The position numbers and the translations under genes are program-made. Under the pieces are notes generated by a model. That model did not search any database, was not told the origin of the DNA, and was given only the letters and a program-made list of their open reading frames with translations. Source: Lepidurus packardi (taxonomy: Eukaryota; Arthropoda; Branchiopoda; Notostraca; Triopsidae). Taken from it: DNA of 64,000 nucleotides. Positions 35,855-47,668 of the stretch are shown piece by piece. Where the stretch lies: assembly GCA_023053545.1 (NCBI GenBank), contig JAKZAN010000129.1:1-64000 (forward strand). The letters run 5' to 3'. How positions within the stretch are numbered: position 1 is the stretch's first letter; the number at the start of each line of letters is the position of its first letter.

Positions 35855-36602
35855 TCATTTCCATCCTCCCTGACCTTGTTGGCCCCATTGGCCTGGCTGG
35901 CCCTGTTGACCTTGCTGACCCCACTGACCTTGTTGCCCTTGTTGTCCTTGTTGTCCCCATTGTCCTGCCTGGCCCGGTTGTCCATATTGACCAGCGATTT
36001 GACCGGGTTGTCCGTATTGACCAGGTTGACCCTGTCCATACTGTCCAGGCTGGCCGTATTGACCTTGTTGACCTGGCTGGCCGTATTGACCTTGTTGACC
36101 ATACTGGCCAGGCTGTCCCTGTTGGCCATATTGTCCAGGTTGACCTTGTCCATATTGTCCAGGCATCCCATATTGTCCAGCGGTTTGACCTGGCTGGCCG
36201 TATTGACCTTGTTGACCTGGCTGGCCGTATTGACCTTGTTGACCATACTGGCCAGGCTGTCCCTGTTGTCCATATTGTCCAGGTTGACCCATATTGACCT
36301 GGTACACCTGGCATACCTTGTTGGCCGCCTTGAGTCCAACGCTGAGCAGTGGCCGGATAGGTTGAAAGGAACTGGCCCATTGCGTTATAAGCTTCTTCCT
36401 TTGTGAGTCTGCCATCATTGTTTTTATCAATGACAGCCATTGCCTGCTGTGCGGTCTGAGGAGTCATGGCTACATTTACACCAAGCCTGCCAAAACCCTC
36501 GTTCATGAATGGGGCCAATTCCATAGCATCGAGAGTGCCGGACTGGTCGCGATCATACTTGGGCCAGATTTCGATGATGAGTTGTCTGAGCTGTTGCTGC
36601 AT
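35855..36602 (-). CDS. EF-hand protein with QYGQPGQ-repeat tail
   Basis: Residues 1-85 hold two EF-hands with canonical loops, [12 protein letters not shown] and [12 protein letters not shown]. The rest, about 150 residues, is a Gln/Gly/Tyr/Pro repeat built on QYGQPGQ and GQQGQ units, turning to GQWGQQGQ at the end. The EF-hand frame and the repeat frame are offset by one base. A CCC run (36288-36290, plus strand) reduced to CC joins them into a 248-residue protein. This is a Ca2+-sensor domain fused to a low-complexity, prion-like or adhesive tail. The repeat DNA itself is tandem and prone to both slippage and assembly error. Confidence 0.8.
35870..36310. repeat. Imperfect tandem repeat encoding QYGQPGQ units
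   Basis: Imperfect 9-30 bp units repeat across the 3' half of the EF-hand gene on the minus strand. Two copies of a longer block (about 36060-36125 and 36195-36260) are nearly identical, which shows recent internal duplication within the coding repeat. Confidence 0.8.
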
Positions 36603-37156
36603 TTCGAGTTAGATAAGATACGATATCGATATTAGTTTGGTCGAAGATTATAGGATGAGTATTTGCGAGATTTTTAAAGCTAGGCAACCATGTGAACAAC
36701 AGATGTGGCAGACAATGACGCTAAATAAAATAGCACGTATCTGAGAGCCACAGTGTCGTTACATCTAGTCTAATGAAGTGTCTTCTGTTAGTATTTGGGG
36801 AATGTCTACGCCCAGGCCCATATTTGTAATTTTATAATGAAACAATCGATCTGATCCACCTTAACTGATCTTCTTGATGTTCGTGCTCTGCCAAAGATCA
36901 GTTCGGATGTGAGGTATGCGAGTCGCCAATAACAGCAGCATCGCATGTTTTATAGGACAATTGGGTATAGCGTTATTTCTGACTGGTAACCCTGCTATTT
37001 CTATCTAAAGCCAACCATTGTTTCTAAGAAGATAGAATGGTTTGAGGGGCTTATTCTTCTTTTCCGATCTATTCTGTATAATCTATACGAGAACACTCGC
37101 TAATCGCACCCTAAACTAGTCAGAAACTCTACAGCTTAACCATCTCCGTCCCGCTG
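36603..37156. other. Intergenic region
   Basis: A 554-base divergent spacer with no recognised gene. The first exon of the FHA/RING-CH gene may begin within its right end. Confidence 0.4.
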
Positions 37157-38468
37157 ATGATCCGAAAGTTCCATCCCGAATCCAAGCACAATAAGTAATC
37201 CTGTCGCCTCAACATCTTTGCATCTAGGTAATCAATAGAAATCATCGTCTCCACTTGGGAAAAGGACTCCTATGGTCTCTTCGATTATTAATCCACACGT
37301 AACTAGACCAAAAAAATATGCAATCCATGCACCCACCAAAGTCTTCCGAAACTGGAAAAGTAACCCTGCCACCCCTAACCGTCTTCTTTTTCCACCTCAT
37401 AGCCGCTTAAACCGCATTACTCACTCTCGAAGACGTCAAAAAAGGGAAAATGCCGCATGAGGACCTTAATTTTCTAATGTCAATATCGGCGGAAAACCAT
37501 CCCCTCACAGGACCAGGTACATTCCCGCTTTAAATTTTATGTATGTAGTCTGGATGTTGGGGCCTCCCTAAGTTCCTAAACAGTCAGTCAGCAGTTCCGA
37601 CGCAGATGGGTAACAGGCACCACCATCGGTGTTTCTGGTCGTCAAGTCACTGACCACGCCTGATGGTAAAATGAAGGGCCATAATCTCGTTGCGGGTGAC
37701 TTGATCAAATTGGGCCGCATTTCGTTCTTAGTGCTAGAGATAAAAAACAGTCGTGCACCGATACAGCATCAAGTAGTCAACCCACTTGTCAAAAAACAGC
37801 AAAGTGCACTATGTATCTCCAGATAAGTAACCTGGTCCTGAAGGCTCTCCATAGCTAAATACCTGCAAGTTCTGTCTTGGTGATTAGTCTACTGCCGAAA
37901 ACTTCTTGATCTCTCCCTGCAAGTGTAAGGGTTCCTGCTCGGCAGTCCATGTTCTCTGCCTTAAAACCTGGATTGATAGCAAAATCAAAAAAGCGACTGT
38001 CGGCATCGCGACAACCTACAACTTCACAAAATTCGAGTGTGAACTCTGTAAATAGCCGTTTCCTTCTCGAGTAATTAAAGGTGCAGTTGAGGTGGAGATG
38101 GTGAGTATCTAAAAGCCTCAGGACAGGCCATATATCATCTTGTAGGAGTCTGTAAAAGACTGAGGGCAAAGAAGATAATACTCTTCACGTGATAAATGCT
38201 GCGTAGGGAGTGAACATCAGGATGGGCCGTGGCCATCAGTGTGAGATCAGACTCAACGACATATCAGTTTCGCGGCTACACACTTAGATCAGACTGCACA
38301 ACGATTAGTTTGTGATAATGGACTGCAGATCCAAATTCGGGGACGCTGGTGAGTAGCAGTGGGAAGAGGGAGATAAGAGGAGACATGATGCTGCAAGCCG
38401 GGAGGACTTTGTTCACACTGGACCCTTCTAAAAGAGTACCTGTGAGCTCTGTTAATCTCGAAATATGA
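37157..38468 (+). CDS. FHA domain plus RING-CH (RINGv) finger protein
   Basis: The gene belongs to a ciliate family with FHA-type and RING-CH modules. The N-terminal part has MIRKFHPESK and HNLVAGDLIKLGRISFLVLEI. A RING-CH follows: CKFCLGDE, ISPCKCKGSC, H-V-L-C, FECELCKEPFP. A canonical FHA comes next (IRMGRGHQCEIRLNDISVSR, then LH, then SKFG). It ends MMLQAGRTLFTLDPSKR. TAG at 37885-37887 is the Glu of GDE. At least two introns are present (28-32 nt). One-base excesses in an A4 run (38154-38157) and a G4 run (38339-38342) break the frame; the second changes SKFGTLV to SKFGDAG. The start is uncertain. Predicted role: E3 ligase recruited to phospho-threonine proteins. Confidence 0.78.
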
Positions 38469-38556
38469 AAACCCTCTTTACTTCCTGATGGCATACCATG
38501 ATTTACTTCGAAATTTTAGAGTACGTTTAAGTCATAAATTCGAAAAATTGACACCA

Positions 38557-40447
38557 TCATTCTTCTTCTATTTTTTAGTCCTCCGAAATATTATCTGCAT
38601 CTCCTCCTAACGCCTCCAGAAGTTCTCTTGCTGTCATCTGCTTAGGACCGTTTGGCCTATTTTAAGCTTCTTTATCTTCCCCCTCCTCATTTGCTTCATG
38701 GAGGGATGCGCCTGGATGCTGCTGCTCCTTGCTGATTCGCATTATTTCTTCCTCTACCGACCTTCTGTTGCCGACAATAAGTGAGTACTTGAGGATCATG
38801 ACAGACCAAGTAACATAAATGAACTCGTAAATGGCATACGGAGCGTGGAAGTTCAGGAGACTTTTGGAGTTCAGGAGATACTCGTCGATGTGGAAGGACA
38901 TCATGGCTAGTCTAAAGATGAGGTCGACGAAAAGGTGAGCTGCATGGATACGGTAGGGGGAATTTGCTGGAGAAGTTCAGGTTAGTGATCTGCAGATTGA
39001 GGATTTTCGAGAAGAAGAGGAAGTAGTAGCGATAGTTGTAGATCATGCTCAAGTAGATGAAGAATCGGAATTGTTTGTGCTTCGACTCTTGCAGGAAGGT
39101 CGTGGAGCAGCAGAACAAAAACAGGTAGTTCAGGAAGAAGATCTTGTTGATAACCACCGAAACCACGAGGTAAACCAGTGCGACTGTCTTCATCAGAGGA
39201 TTGATTTCCAGACGGTACGCCAGGTAGGTCAGGGGGATTTCCACCAGAACACAAAAGATGTAGATCGCTCTCTCAATCATAAAGGGTCTGCTCCTGACCA
39301 TTAGAACGATCACACAAAAGACAAGGAAAAACAGGAAAAAGTACTGATTGAGCAGACTGATGGTGCTTTCGGTTTTGCTGGTGGTTATTGTGGTGCAGCC
39401 CCCTTCACTGTATTTTTTATTATACTACTCTTAGGGGATCACTGTGAAGAATCCTTCAAAGGATCCATGATAAGTGACGTTCGAGAGAAGGAAGGGAGGA
39501 GAATTTTGCAGAAAAGTGGTGTTGTTGAACCTAGACACAACAGTAATGTTGAAAGGCATGATTCCGGCTCTCATAGGGAGACCTTTGACCGAGAAGGAGT
39601 TGGTAAGATTGCTTCTTGAACCCATATAAGTGTAATTGTTGTAGTCTTTGTCATACCACAGATTGATGTTTTTCTGAGTATAAGTGTAGTTGGGATTAGA
39701 GAAAACGATCTGATTGTTCTTGATAGTACAATTAGGTTCACAGGTTTGCTCGTCGAAAGCCATGAAATCAGAGAATGGGAACGAAACTATGACTTCTTTC
39801 CAAGTCTTATCAAAGATTTCCTGGATGAACTTGAAACCAAAACGAAGCGTAGACTCACAGGCCAGCATATACTAGGTTTGGGCTAGCGAGAACTACCGTA
39901 TGTCTCGGTAGGTAACATTTTCAACCTTTATGCCAGTGAAGTTTTGGCTCACTCTACTGGCATTATAGAAGAACACAAAGTTATTAGAGTAATTCCCCCC
40001 TAGAGTCACATGTACCCATGGCCTGATAGTGTGATTCAGAGGGCAAAACCCTGGGATTCTGAATAGAAAACTGTAGCAAGTCTCGTTATACACCCGCCTT
40101 CCTACCTGCCACGAAGGGAAGTAGAATGGATTACTAGTGATGTCCACACAGGCTGTGAGTTCATCGAACTCCTTGTTGGTGCCGTTGCACTTGCTTCTCT
40201 GTCTGTATTACCTGCCGTCCTGTGTCTGAATGTGGTGGTAGTAGTCGATCCACTGTTTTCTGAAGGGGAGTTCTTTGGATGTGTTGAGCATGACATACTC
40301 GTAAGGGAGTAGGTCGGGACTGATGAGTTAGAAGCTGAGTTCGCACTGGTAGCCATAGAAGTAGCCTTCCTCGACCCAGACGCGGAGTTCCATCTGGGAG
40401 AGAGTGAGTGTGAAGAGTATGGGTAGGAGGGAGATGAGGGAGAGCAT
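38557..40447 (-). CDS. N-glycosylated multipass membrane protein (GOST/TMEM87-like layout)
   Basis: A signal peptide (MLSLISLLPILFTLTLSQ) precedes a lumenal domain of about 340 residues with some fifteen N-x-S/T sequons and several Cys. Six or seven hydrophobic segments follow, ending in a Glu-rich cytoplasmic tail (KIEEE). The topology resembles GPR107/108-TMEM87-type Golgi seven-TM proteins, but I see no diagnostic motif, so this is layout only. A G5 run on the plus strand (38956-38960) must be G4 to keep the TM region in frame; with that the protein is 629 residues. No introns. Confidence 0.7.
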
Positions 40448-40835
40448 GAGCGAATGTGGAGGGAATATTTAGGAAGATTAGATTGCTAAAAAGTGAATAA
40501 TGGAAATTGGTTTTGAGTCGATATATATATTGTGTCTACTGGCTATAAATGATAAAACTGAAAGCATTTTAGTTTGCTTTTTAGTCTCGTCAAACGCCTG
40601 TTGGAGATTTTAGTCGATTAGCAAAGTCATATAAAACTCGTGGGCTGCTTTTGTCAATACGAAATCCAATCCGGGTTCTTCCCACTCCTCTCCAACTCTG
40701 CGCCCATTCTCATTCCTCAACCCTCTAATCCCTGTGCCCTGTGTTCATTCTATCCACAAATCAACGGTGAAGCAAGGGATCCATTTCACTTTATATGCTT
40801 TAATATTCCCTAATATCATTCATTAGCTATTCCTA
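40448..40835. other. Intergenic, divergent promoters
   Basis: A 388-base AT-rich spacer, including a short TATATATAT tract near 40520. No gene was seen. Confidence 0.45.
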
Positions 40836-41702
40836 ATGGAACCTGACCCCGCCCAGACCCGATTAAGATAAAAGCTAGAAGACCAACAAGCCTATGCAGG
40901 AGCCAAATCATTCTTCTACACATTCGCTGCCTTCTCTCTTCTCCTTCATGCTGTGAAGACAGACTATCTCCTTCTTACCTGCACAGTCCTACTCCTCTAC
41001 ATCCCTTCTTTCCGTCTCTACCATCTGTGCAACCAGGTCTCGTCCAGGGTTTCCAACACAGTCTGCAGCCTGTCGCAAGAGTAGTCTCACTCCTGCGAGA
41101 CTGACACATCGAGTTTCCCACCGCTCTTCCTGTGCAAGATATGTCAACGGTATTGTGGCTACCGTGTGAAACACTGCAAGAAGTGCGATGACTGCGTCTA
41201 CAAGTTCGACCACCATTGCTTCTGGATCGGCAACTGTGTAGGGGAGTTCAACCACCCTCATTTCTATGGCTTCCTTTTCTTTCAGTCAACTATTAATGTG
41301 GTGATGGGCGTTGAGTTCTATTCAATGATCGAGTGGGGCTCTTCTTATAATGGATTAGTCGTTGCTTTTTGGCTTTTGGCCCTCGGATTCTCCTTGTTTA
41401 CAGTAAACCTTTTATCTTAACTTTATCTTTTGACTTACAAGGTTTACTTGTTTCTGTATCACACGTTGTTGGTGCTGACCAACCAGACCACATGGGAGCA
41501 AATGCGAAGATCCAGGATCGAGTATCTGAAATACCTGCCGAAGGGATACAACCCGTTTTCACAGGGGTGGGCAGACAACATTCGGGAATTCTTTAGAAAG
41601 AAGATGCAACCTGAAGTGTGGAGAGTGCCGTCCTTGGAACAAGCTTAGCACATTGAGTCCGGGTTCAACATCTGCGACAATGATTACTACAGCTGCTGTT
41701 GA
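40836..41702 (+). CDS. DHHC palmitoyl (S-acyl) transferase
   Basis: A 39-nt intron gives 275 residues with four TM segments. The Cys-rich domain reads CKICQRYCGYRVKHCKKCDD and continues to the catalytic DHHC in FDHHCFWIGNCVGEFNHPHF. After the third and fourth TM comes the TTxE-type motif (NQTTWEQ) of DHHC enzymes. It transfers palmitate from acyl-CoA to Cys of membrane proteins. A plausible substrate class in this window is the MGC-type and Rab lipid-anchored proteins (inference only). The C-terminus ends with vicinal Cys (YYSCC), itself a possible acylation site. Confidence 0.93.
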
Positions 41703-41854
41703 TGGTGCAGGAACAATCTCAGCAGAATAACTCGCATGAATGAGTGTATATTTTCTTCCAATTAATCCACTTGGAGATCTACGAAACATCTATACTTCTA
41801 TTAAGGAATCTACGAGGGCCATCATATCACCTTTCTTGTCCAAAACCTTCCTCC

Positions 41855-43006
41855 ATGAAGAATAAGAAATACCTATCCAGGATCCCCTCCTTCCAGCTCC
41901 CTAACCACCATGCCTTCCAACACTCTCACCTCGAAAACATCAAAATCAACAGAACTCAAAAACACATTGATTTTGCGATCCCAGTGAACAACACTTCTAG
42001 CAGGCCCCAGAGTGCTGAAGTCTCCAGACTCGCCCATAGGTGCACGATCTAACGCATCTCAAGTTTCGGCATCTAGCACGATTAGTTGTCTGCGGCGTTC
42101 GCCCTTCAAGAGTTTATGATATTTGGGACCCATATTTTTGAAGTGGCCGAGAGACATTCCTCAGCTGGGCCCATGCTCGAACTTATGGGCGAGAGTATGG
42201 AAGCAGAGCCATAAAGAGCATAGATGAGTCTTAACACGGTCAAGCAAATTCTGTCGAAAAAGCCTCTGAAGATGGTTTCTCCCATAACCGAGGAAAGAAT
42301 GAGTCAACACTAAAACACTCAATCCGACAATTTAAAGACCGAAGGAAAATCTCTCAGGACAACCTTCAGATAGAGCATGCAAATGACAAAGTCCCCTCAG
42401 TATTTCAGGGGTTCGAGCATGCTAAGTCGGAGTTTGGAAAAGCCCGAAAAAAACGTCAGCAAAGATTTTGTTATGCTCAAGTCTGAGACTGAAGAATAAC
42501 TGCCAATCATCACATTCTATCGCCAAAAACTGCTCAGAAGCTAGGAAGAGAGGATGTTCAAAGACCCCAGGTTCAGTATCTCCAAAACTGGGGTTCAAAT
42601 GCCAGGAGACAAGACGAGCGGAAGGAACCTCAAAGGCGAAACCTATTGTTTTGACTATACAGGGCGTCTGATCCCTGGCAACAAAGAAAATAGGCAGAAG
42701 AAGCCGAACGATAAGATCGTGTATATGAGTGTTTCTGAAAGAATGCCTAACACAGAAACTGTGAGGCTCTTTCCATAGAACTAGATGCAGATCGTCAAGG
42801 CAAAGACCTTGGGACCTGAATCCGAGAAAGACTCTGCGGCGTGGGTACTGGGAGCCAACAATAAACTTAACACCAAGACGATCGACTCGCGGTGGAATGA
42901 TACGCGCAAAGACTTTACCAAATTATTCCATAACAAGAAGGATGCTGCTAGTGCCGTCGGGGCGGATGCCTTGCCCAACATCGCCCAGAAACCCAAGCAA
43001 CTCTGA
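41855..43006 (+). CDS. Unknown 383-residue basic protein
   Basis: A continuous intronless frame with many TAA/TAG read as Glu. The protein is hydrophilic, Lys/Ser/Pro-rich and without signal or TM segments. Recognisable blocks are MFKDPRFSISKTGVQMPGDK, GETYCFDYTGRLIPGNK and IVYMSVSERMP. The final 80 residues have AAWVLGANNKLN and DSRWNDTRKDFTKLFHNKK. I do not recognise the family. The tone is that of a cytoskeleton-associated structural protein. It ends 93 bp from the stop of the convergent kinase gene. Confidence 0.68.
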
Positions 43007-43099
43007 CTGCCTGCCTTAGATTTTAACAACTTCAATAGCGTCCGAGTACCTGCAATATTTTTTGTCATTCTTCTATTCCCCGTCTCTACTATAAATTTG

Positions 43100-45258
43100 T
43101 CATATAACACCTATCCTGTCTCTTGAAGCAGACTTGTCAAACCAGATGTGGTTTAGTGCCTCTTCCAGTGATATCCGTTGGCGGGGATCTGTCTGCAGCA
43201 TCAAAGAGATGAGGTTCTTAGCTTCTTCGCTGACCTGCTTCCATCTATAGCTCTTGAAGCTGTAGTTGCCCCGGACTGTGTTGCTGAAGATCTCTTGCAT
43301 GACCGAACTGTCGAAAGGCATCTCTCCAGATAGCAAAATGAAGAGGATAGCTCCTATTGAAAAAATATCTATTTTTTCAGAGAAGTCTTCCTGAATGAGA
43401 ACTTCAGGAGCGATGTAGTTGGGGGTCCCCACGATCAGTTCTGCCTTCGTCTCTTTCTGCAGGATTTCAGCATAGTTCGCGAATCCGTAATCGATTATCT
43501 TAATAGTTGGTATTTTATTCTCGTTTTCCTTTACCATGATGTTCTCAGGCTTGAGGTCCCTATGCACGATGCCCATCCGATGCAGCTCCTGCACAGCCTC
43601 GATGATCTGGCCGATGATTATGGCAGCCCTTGACTCGCAGAGCACGCCTCCCTGCTCGATGAGGTAGTCGAACAGATCAACCCCCTTCACCAATTCTATG
43701 ACGATATAGAGATGAGTTTTTGTTTCGAACTCCTCCTTGAATTTTACGGTATACGAGCTATTGAGGACTTTCATGATGTTGATCTCATGCCTAATCAAAG
43801 CGTTGTTAAAGATTTACAATGATGAAAGGAGTTTTGGTTACACGATGTTGTTGCGAGCGTTGGCGTGTTTGCGCAACTCGCTCAGCTCGATAACCTTGAT
43901 GGCGTATTCGAGGCCGCTCTTCTTCTCAACACATTTGTAGACTATGGAGAAGTTCCCCCTCCCGATTTTCTCTTCGATCGTGTAGAGCTTCTGGATTGAG
44001 GTGCCGTCGAAAACGATGAGGGCACTGGCCCACTCCTATCTCTCTGCGGCTGTGGAAAACTGCAGGAACTTGCTGGGGTACATGTTATTTTTATGCATGA
44101 TTTCGAGCAGGTAGTTCTTCTTGTCGGTGACAGGCTTGACTGACAGTCCTTCCAGACAAATTACTTCGATAGGCTCGCTCATCCCATTGCCCTCTTAGAA
44201 TATCAACAGGCAGTTGTCAATCATCAATAACTCCACATCCACGCTCTTCTCCCGCTTCAAAAAACCTGCCCGTCCTTTTAACGCCCCTTTTTGTCTGGCT
44301 ACAGTCTTGAAGCAAGGCGAACCATTCCTGTGCTACCATATATCGTTCCGGAAACCATGGAAATAGGCGTGGTATAGTTTAGGATGATCCTTGATCCATG
44401 CAGCGAATTGGGCCAGACTGAGAGTGCCTTTGTCTTCGCTAACATTGTATTTTTAGTAGACTCCAGAAGCAAAGCTCCTGAGCATTTTGTTGATGTTGGC
44501 AGCCTGGACGCAAAAGCGTTGGTTCTGATGGTCAAAGAATATCGAAGTACCCTGGTCTTTGTAATTGAGTATCTTTTTATAGGTTTTCTGGAAGTGAGAC
44601 TACTCTTTTTTGAAGTTCGGGGGAGAGATGTCTTCGAGGCTGTACTGGGGGGAGCTATTGGTCTCCTGGCGACGGAGGTTGTGGAGGATTTCTTTTTCGA
44701 AAAAGTCGTGGTCGTTGAGGATGTTTTTGAGTTATTCCTTGGGGTAATTGTAAAGCTACATTCGGAGTGTGAATCAAAACTCATGAAGAGTCACAGGAAT
44801 TGCCCTTGGGCAACCTTGGTGGCATCGTGCACGCAGAGCATCTACATAAAATACAATCTTCAGGGCGTTGTTACCATTTTGTTGAACGAACTGAATTCCA
44901 ATCCTTGGTTTGACTTGCAGAAGTGCGTGAACAGGATCTTTATCTTCTACTGCTACTCGGCCTTCGCCACCCGCACTACACAACAAAATACACAAATCAG
45001 CCACAATCCCATACCTAGGCCCAGCACCAACGTCTCGAAGTTCAGCTGCTTGCTATTCGTTATGTCGAACACGCGGAACATCTTCTGTCCCCACAACCCA
45101 TTCAGATCAAAGAATAGCAGAAATAGCTAGAGGTTGAGCAGCTTATCCTCGTGCCGGAGGGTCATGTCGACGTAAATTTTCTCTAGGATCTTGAGCTACT
45201 GTTTACACACTGTAGAGAGAGTTAAGGAGGGTTGAAGATGGGATTGTTATGAAAGCAT
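43100..45258 (-). CDS. CDPK7-like protein kinase: EF-hand, PH domain, kinase
   Basis: The N-terminus has EF-hand-like helices (FLLFFDLNGLWGQKMFRVFD). A PH domain follows (GALKGRAGFLKREKS to AEREEWASAL, TAG at 44036-44038 being the Glu before the conserved Trp). The kinase is complete: IGRGNFSIVYK, YAIKVIEL, HRDLKPENIM, a DYG in place of DFG, YIAPEVL, and IFSIGAILF. EF-PH-kinase order is that of apicomplexan CDPK7. Introns of 39, 33 and 51 nt are clear. The junction between the EF region and the rest (about 44762-44870) could not be resolved to one frame; an extra intron or one-base error lies there. If it cannot be joined, a shorter gene could start at 44761. Confidence 0.82.
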
Positions 45259-45695
45259 GAATAATAAAGAATAGGTATAAGCAAAAAGGAGGAAGGGATT
45301 CAGGAAGTTGAAGTGAGGATGGGAGGAGGGAGTACTCTTGTCAGTGATTTATTTATAGAAGGGGCTGTTCTTGTCGAGGAGCGAACAGGATCTTTTGTTT
45401 TGGAAGCAAAACATAGGTAGACGGCCAATTTCAGGAACAAGGGAACTCGGTGTGAATCTGGTATAAAATGGTGATTATTGATTTTTTGTAGGGTTACATC
45501 TTTAGGAGTGTCGCAGTGAAGCAGCAGTCCAGCCCGTATTTTGCACCCAATAGACTAATCTTCTAAACTAGACTTAACAACAATCCCACGACCAAACTCT
45601 TAACTATATTCGCTAACTCTAGCCCTGACTTTAATACCCATATTCTCTGCCACCTCCCCCAATTCTCTATCAAGGCTGTCTCTCACTTGCCCCAC
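45259..45695. other. Intergenic gap
   Basis: A 437-base gap between the CDPK7-like start and the Rab stop. No feature was seen. Confidence 0.4.
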
Positions 45696-46454
45696 TCAGC
45701 AGCATTTATTCTTTTTCTTCTATTCTTTTCTCTAGATTGGACTCGTCTGCGAACTCCCCCCGAGGCTCCTCTGCAGTCTGCTCTGGTTCCTGATCACGTT
45801 TCGGCAGATTGTCGTAAACACTAGTTGTATGTTAGCATCGGTCAGCGCTGATGTTTCCAGAAAGTCAACCTTATGCTTTTTAGCTATGCGAAACAGGGAA
45901 TCGTAAAGTGTGGTGCGTTACCGAACTCGAATCCTTCATCATAAGAGACCCTCCGTTTTTCTGCCAAGTCACACTTATTGGCTACTATTATTCTGACTAC
46001 GTTTTCCTGGGCATTTCTGTGCGAGATAGTAAATGGGCTGATTAAATTACTTATCGATTTCCTGAAGCCAATAAGAAAGACTTTCGAAGGATTCCCTGTC
46101 AGTCACATCGTAGACTGTGAGTATTCCGTGCGCGCCTCTGAGGAATGGTGATTAAGTGGTAGTACTTGTAATAACTGGAAGTAATGGTTTTGAAGCGATC
46201 TTGGCCTGCAGTATCCCACTATGGCGTTAACAAAAAACACATTGGCGGGGTTAGGGTCTACGATTTGGACTTTATATGACTTGTCGTCGATGCTGACTTG
46301 TTTCATTTTCTGCAAGTTATCAAGGGAAGAGGTTTACGAAATCGACGCCGATGGTGTTATAGAAGGCAGATGTGAAGGTGTTTTCGGCATAGCGCAGCAG
46401 CAGGCAGGACTTGCCGACGCCCGAGTTACCTATGATCAGCAGTTTGAGGAGCAT
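45696..46454 (-). CDS. Rab-family small GTPase
   Basis: Five tiny introns (28, 43, 28, 34 and 38 nt) yield exactly 195 residues. All GTP-binding motifs are intact: [29 protein letters not shown] and ETSA. The C-terminus is a charged tail ending Cys-Cys for geranylgeranylation. The Rab-specific IGVDF and WDTAGQ-x-R-F elements place it near Rab1/Rab8. It would direct vesicle transport or ciliary traffic. The in-frame TAG codons in the tail lie in a charged Glu/Lys run. It is the most intron-dense gene here, and every intron keeps the family frame. Confidence 0.96.
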
Positions 46455-46944
46455 GTTTCTAAATAGTTTAGGGAGCATAGGTACTGAGGAGGCTATGTGG
46501 ACATCTTTTATGAAGACAGGACAGTTTATAGCTAGATAGTATAATAATCATTAGTGCCCTCACGATAAACTAAGCAAGAGAAATCCACTCAGGCTGGCTG
46601 GGCAGTGGTAAACACAAATTAAGGGTATAAGGCTAAAGTCGGGCACAGCCATGAGGGTGCTACCCAACTTAGTTATAATAGTTGGGAAAATGCTGAGAGC
46701 AGGCATGCAACTAAGAAGTGTGGTCAGAAAGACAGAGAAGTGAGACCAGTCATTTAGAGGGAGCAAACAGGAAACTAAAAATCAGGGGAATATGATGCAC
46801 TATTCGCGAAGATATGACAGCATTAGGAGAAGATAGAATTATTTGAAAAAAGTCGCTCTCTCCCATTATAAGAACTAACCTTTTCCCGATAATTTTATTC
46901 TGCCAGTTCCAGAATCCACCTAAACTCTAACACTCAACAATCCC
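46455..46944. other. Intergenic, divergent promoters
   Basis: A 490-base AT-rich spacer between divergent genes, with no supported gene. Confidence 0.45.
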
Positions 46945-47668
46945 ATGTTCAGCATCGGTGACAAAGTTGTTGTCGAACTCAACAACGATCTTGTCGAACC
47001 CATCACCAACATGCTTATCCAGAACTTCTTCACCTTCAACTAGATTTGGAAAAATAGACACCCCTCTGCCTCAGATGTCGCTCCCACACTTCGTCGCAGG
47101 GTCCAAGCCGGCCTCAACTCAGGCCTTTCCTTCGTACGCTACCCATCCTTATGTTCATCATAATCAATTCTAGGTCGTAATGAAAGATGGAGTCCCCGTT
47201 CAGGCTATTGTGTAGTTAGACATGGTTGACTATCAAGACCCGGAAATCATGAAAACTGACTCCGTTCTACTCAAAGAACTCTCACAGCACGGTGCTAAAG
47301 TCGAGGCTACTCTGAAGACACAAAAGTTCAGGCGAGGATAGGCTTTGTATGCGATGTATGGAGTATCAGACCCCTATTTGAAGCACAGGGGACTGAGTGA
47401 GAGGTTCCTCTGGTATATTCTTGCGATGACTAAAGAAGCGGGGTACAAGTACTACTATGCACGGGCATCGAACCCAGCTTCTTGGTGGCTGCTCAAGATA
47501 ATGGGGGCTGAGGACATCTGCCGAGTGAATCTGTAAGGAAGCAAAAAAGCGACTGACTAGATGGTGTTCATGCGATTAGACTTGCAGAATCTGCCTAGCC
47601 TGACCGAGGTGCTGGACGAGCTGGCAAAGCGGAACCAGGCGCGAGACCAAGCAAGGGCCCGTCTATGA
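46945..47668 (+). CDS. GNAT-fold N-acyl/acetyltransferase-like protein
   Basis: A 40-nt intron gives 227 residues. The C-terminal half has a GNAT-like core: a beta strand (LYAMYGVSDPYLKHRGLSE) with the Gly-Leu pyrophosphate loop, a long helix (RFLWYILAMTKEAGYKYYY) and the pair ASNPASWWLLKIMGAE typical of motif B. The N-terminal half carries a plausible acceptor region. The family transfers acyl groups from CoA to amines. The substrate is unknown. The acetyl-CoA loop is less canonical (R-x-x-G-L), so this is a domain-level call only. Confidence 0.65.

Noticed and set aside
35876..36406. Leu-rich plus-strand frame over the QYGQPGQ repeat
   Set aside because: It is the antisense of the coding repeat; its Leu/Thr repeat is a by-product.
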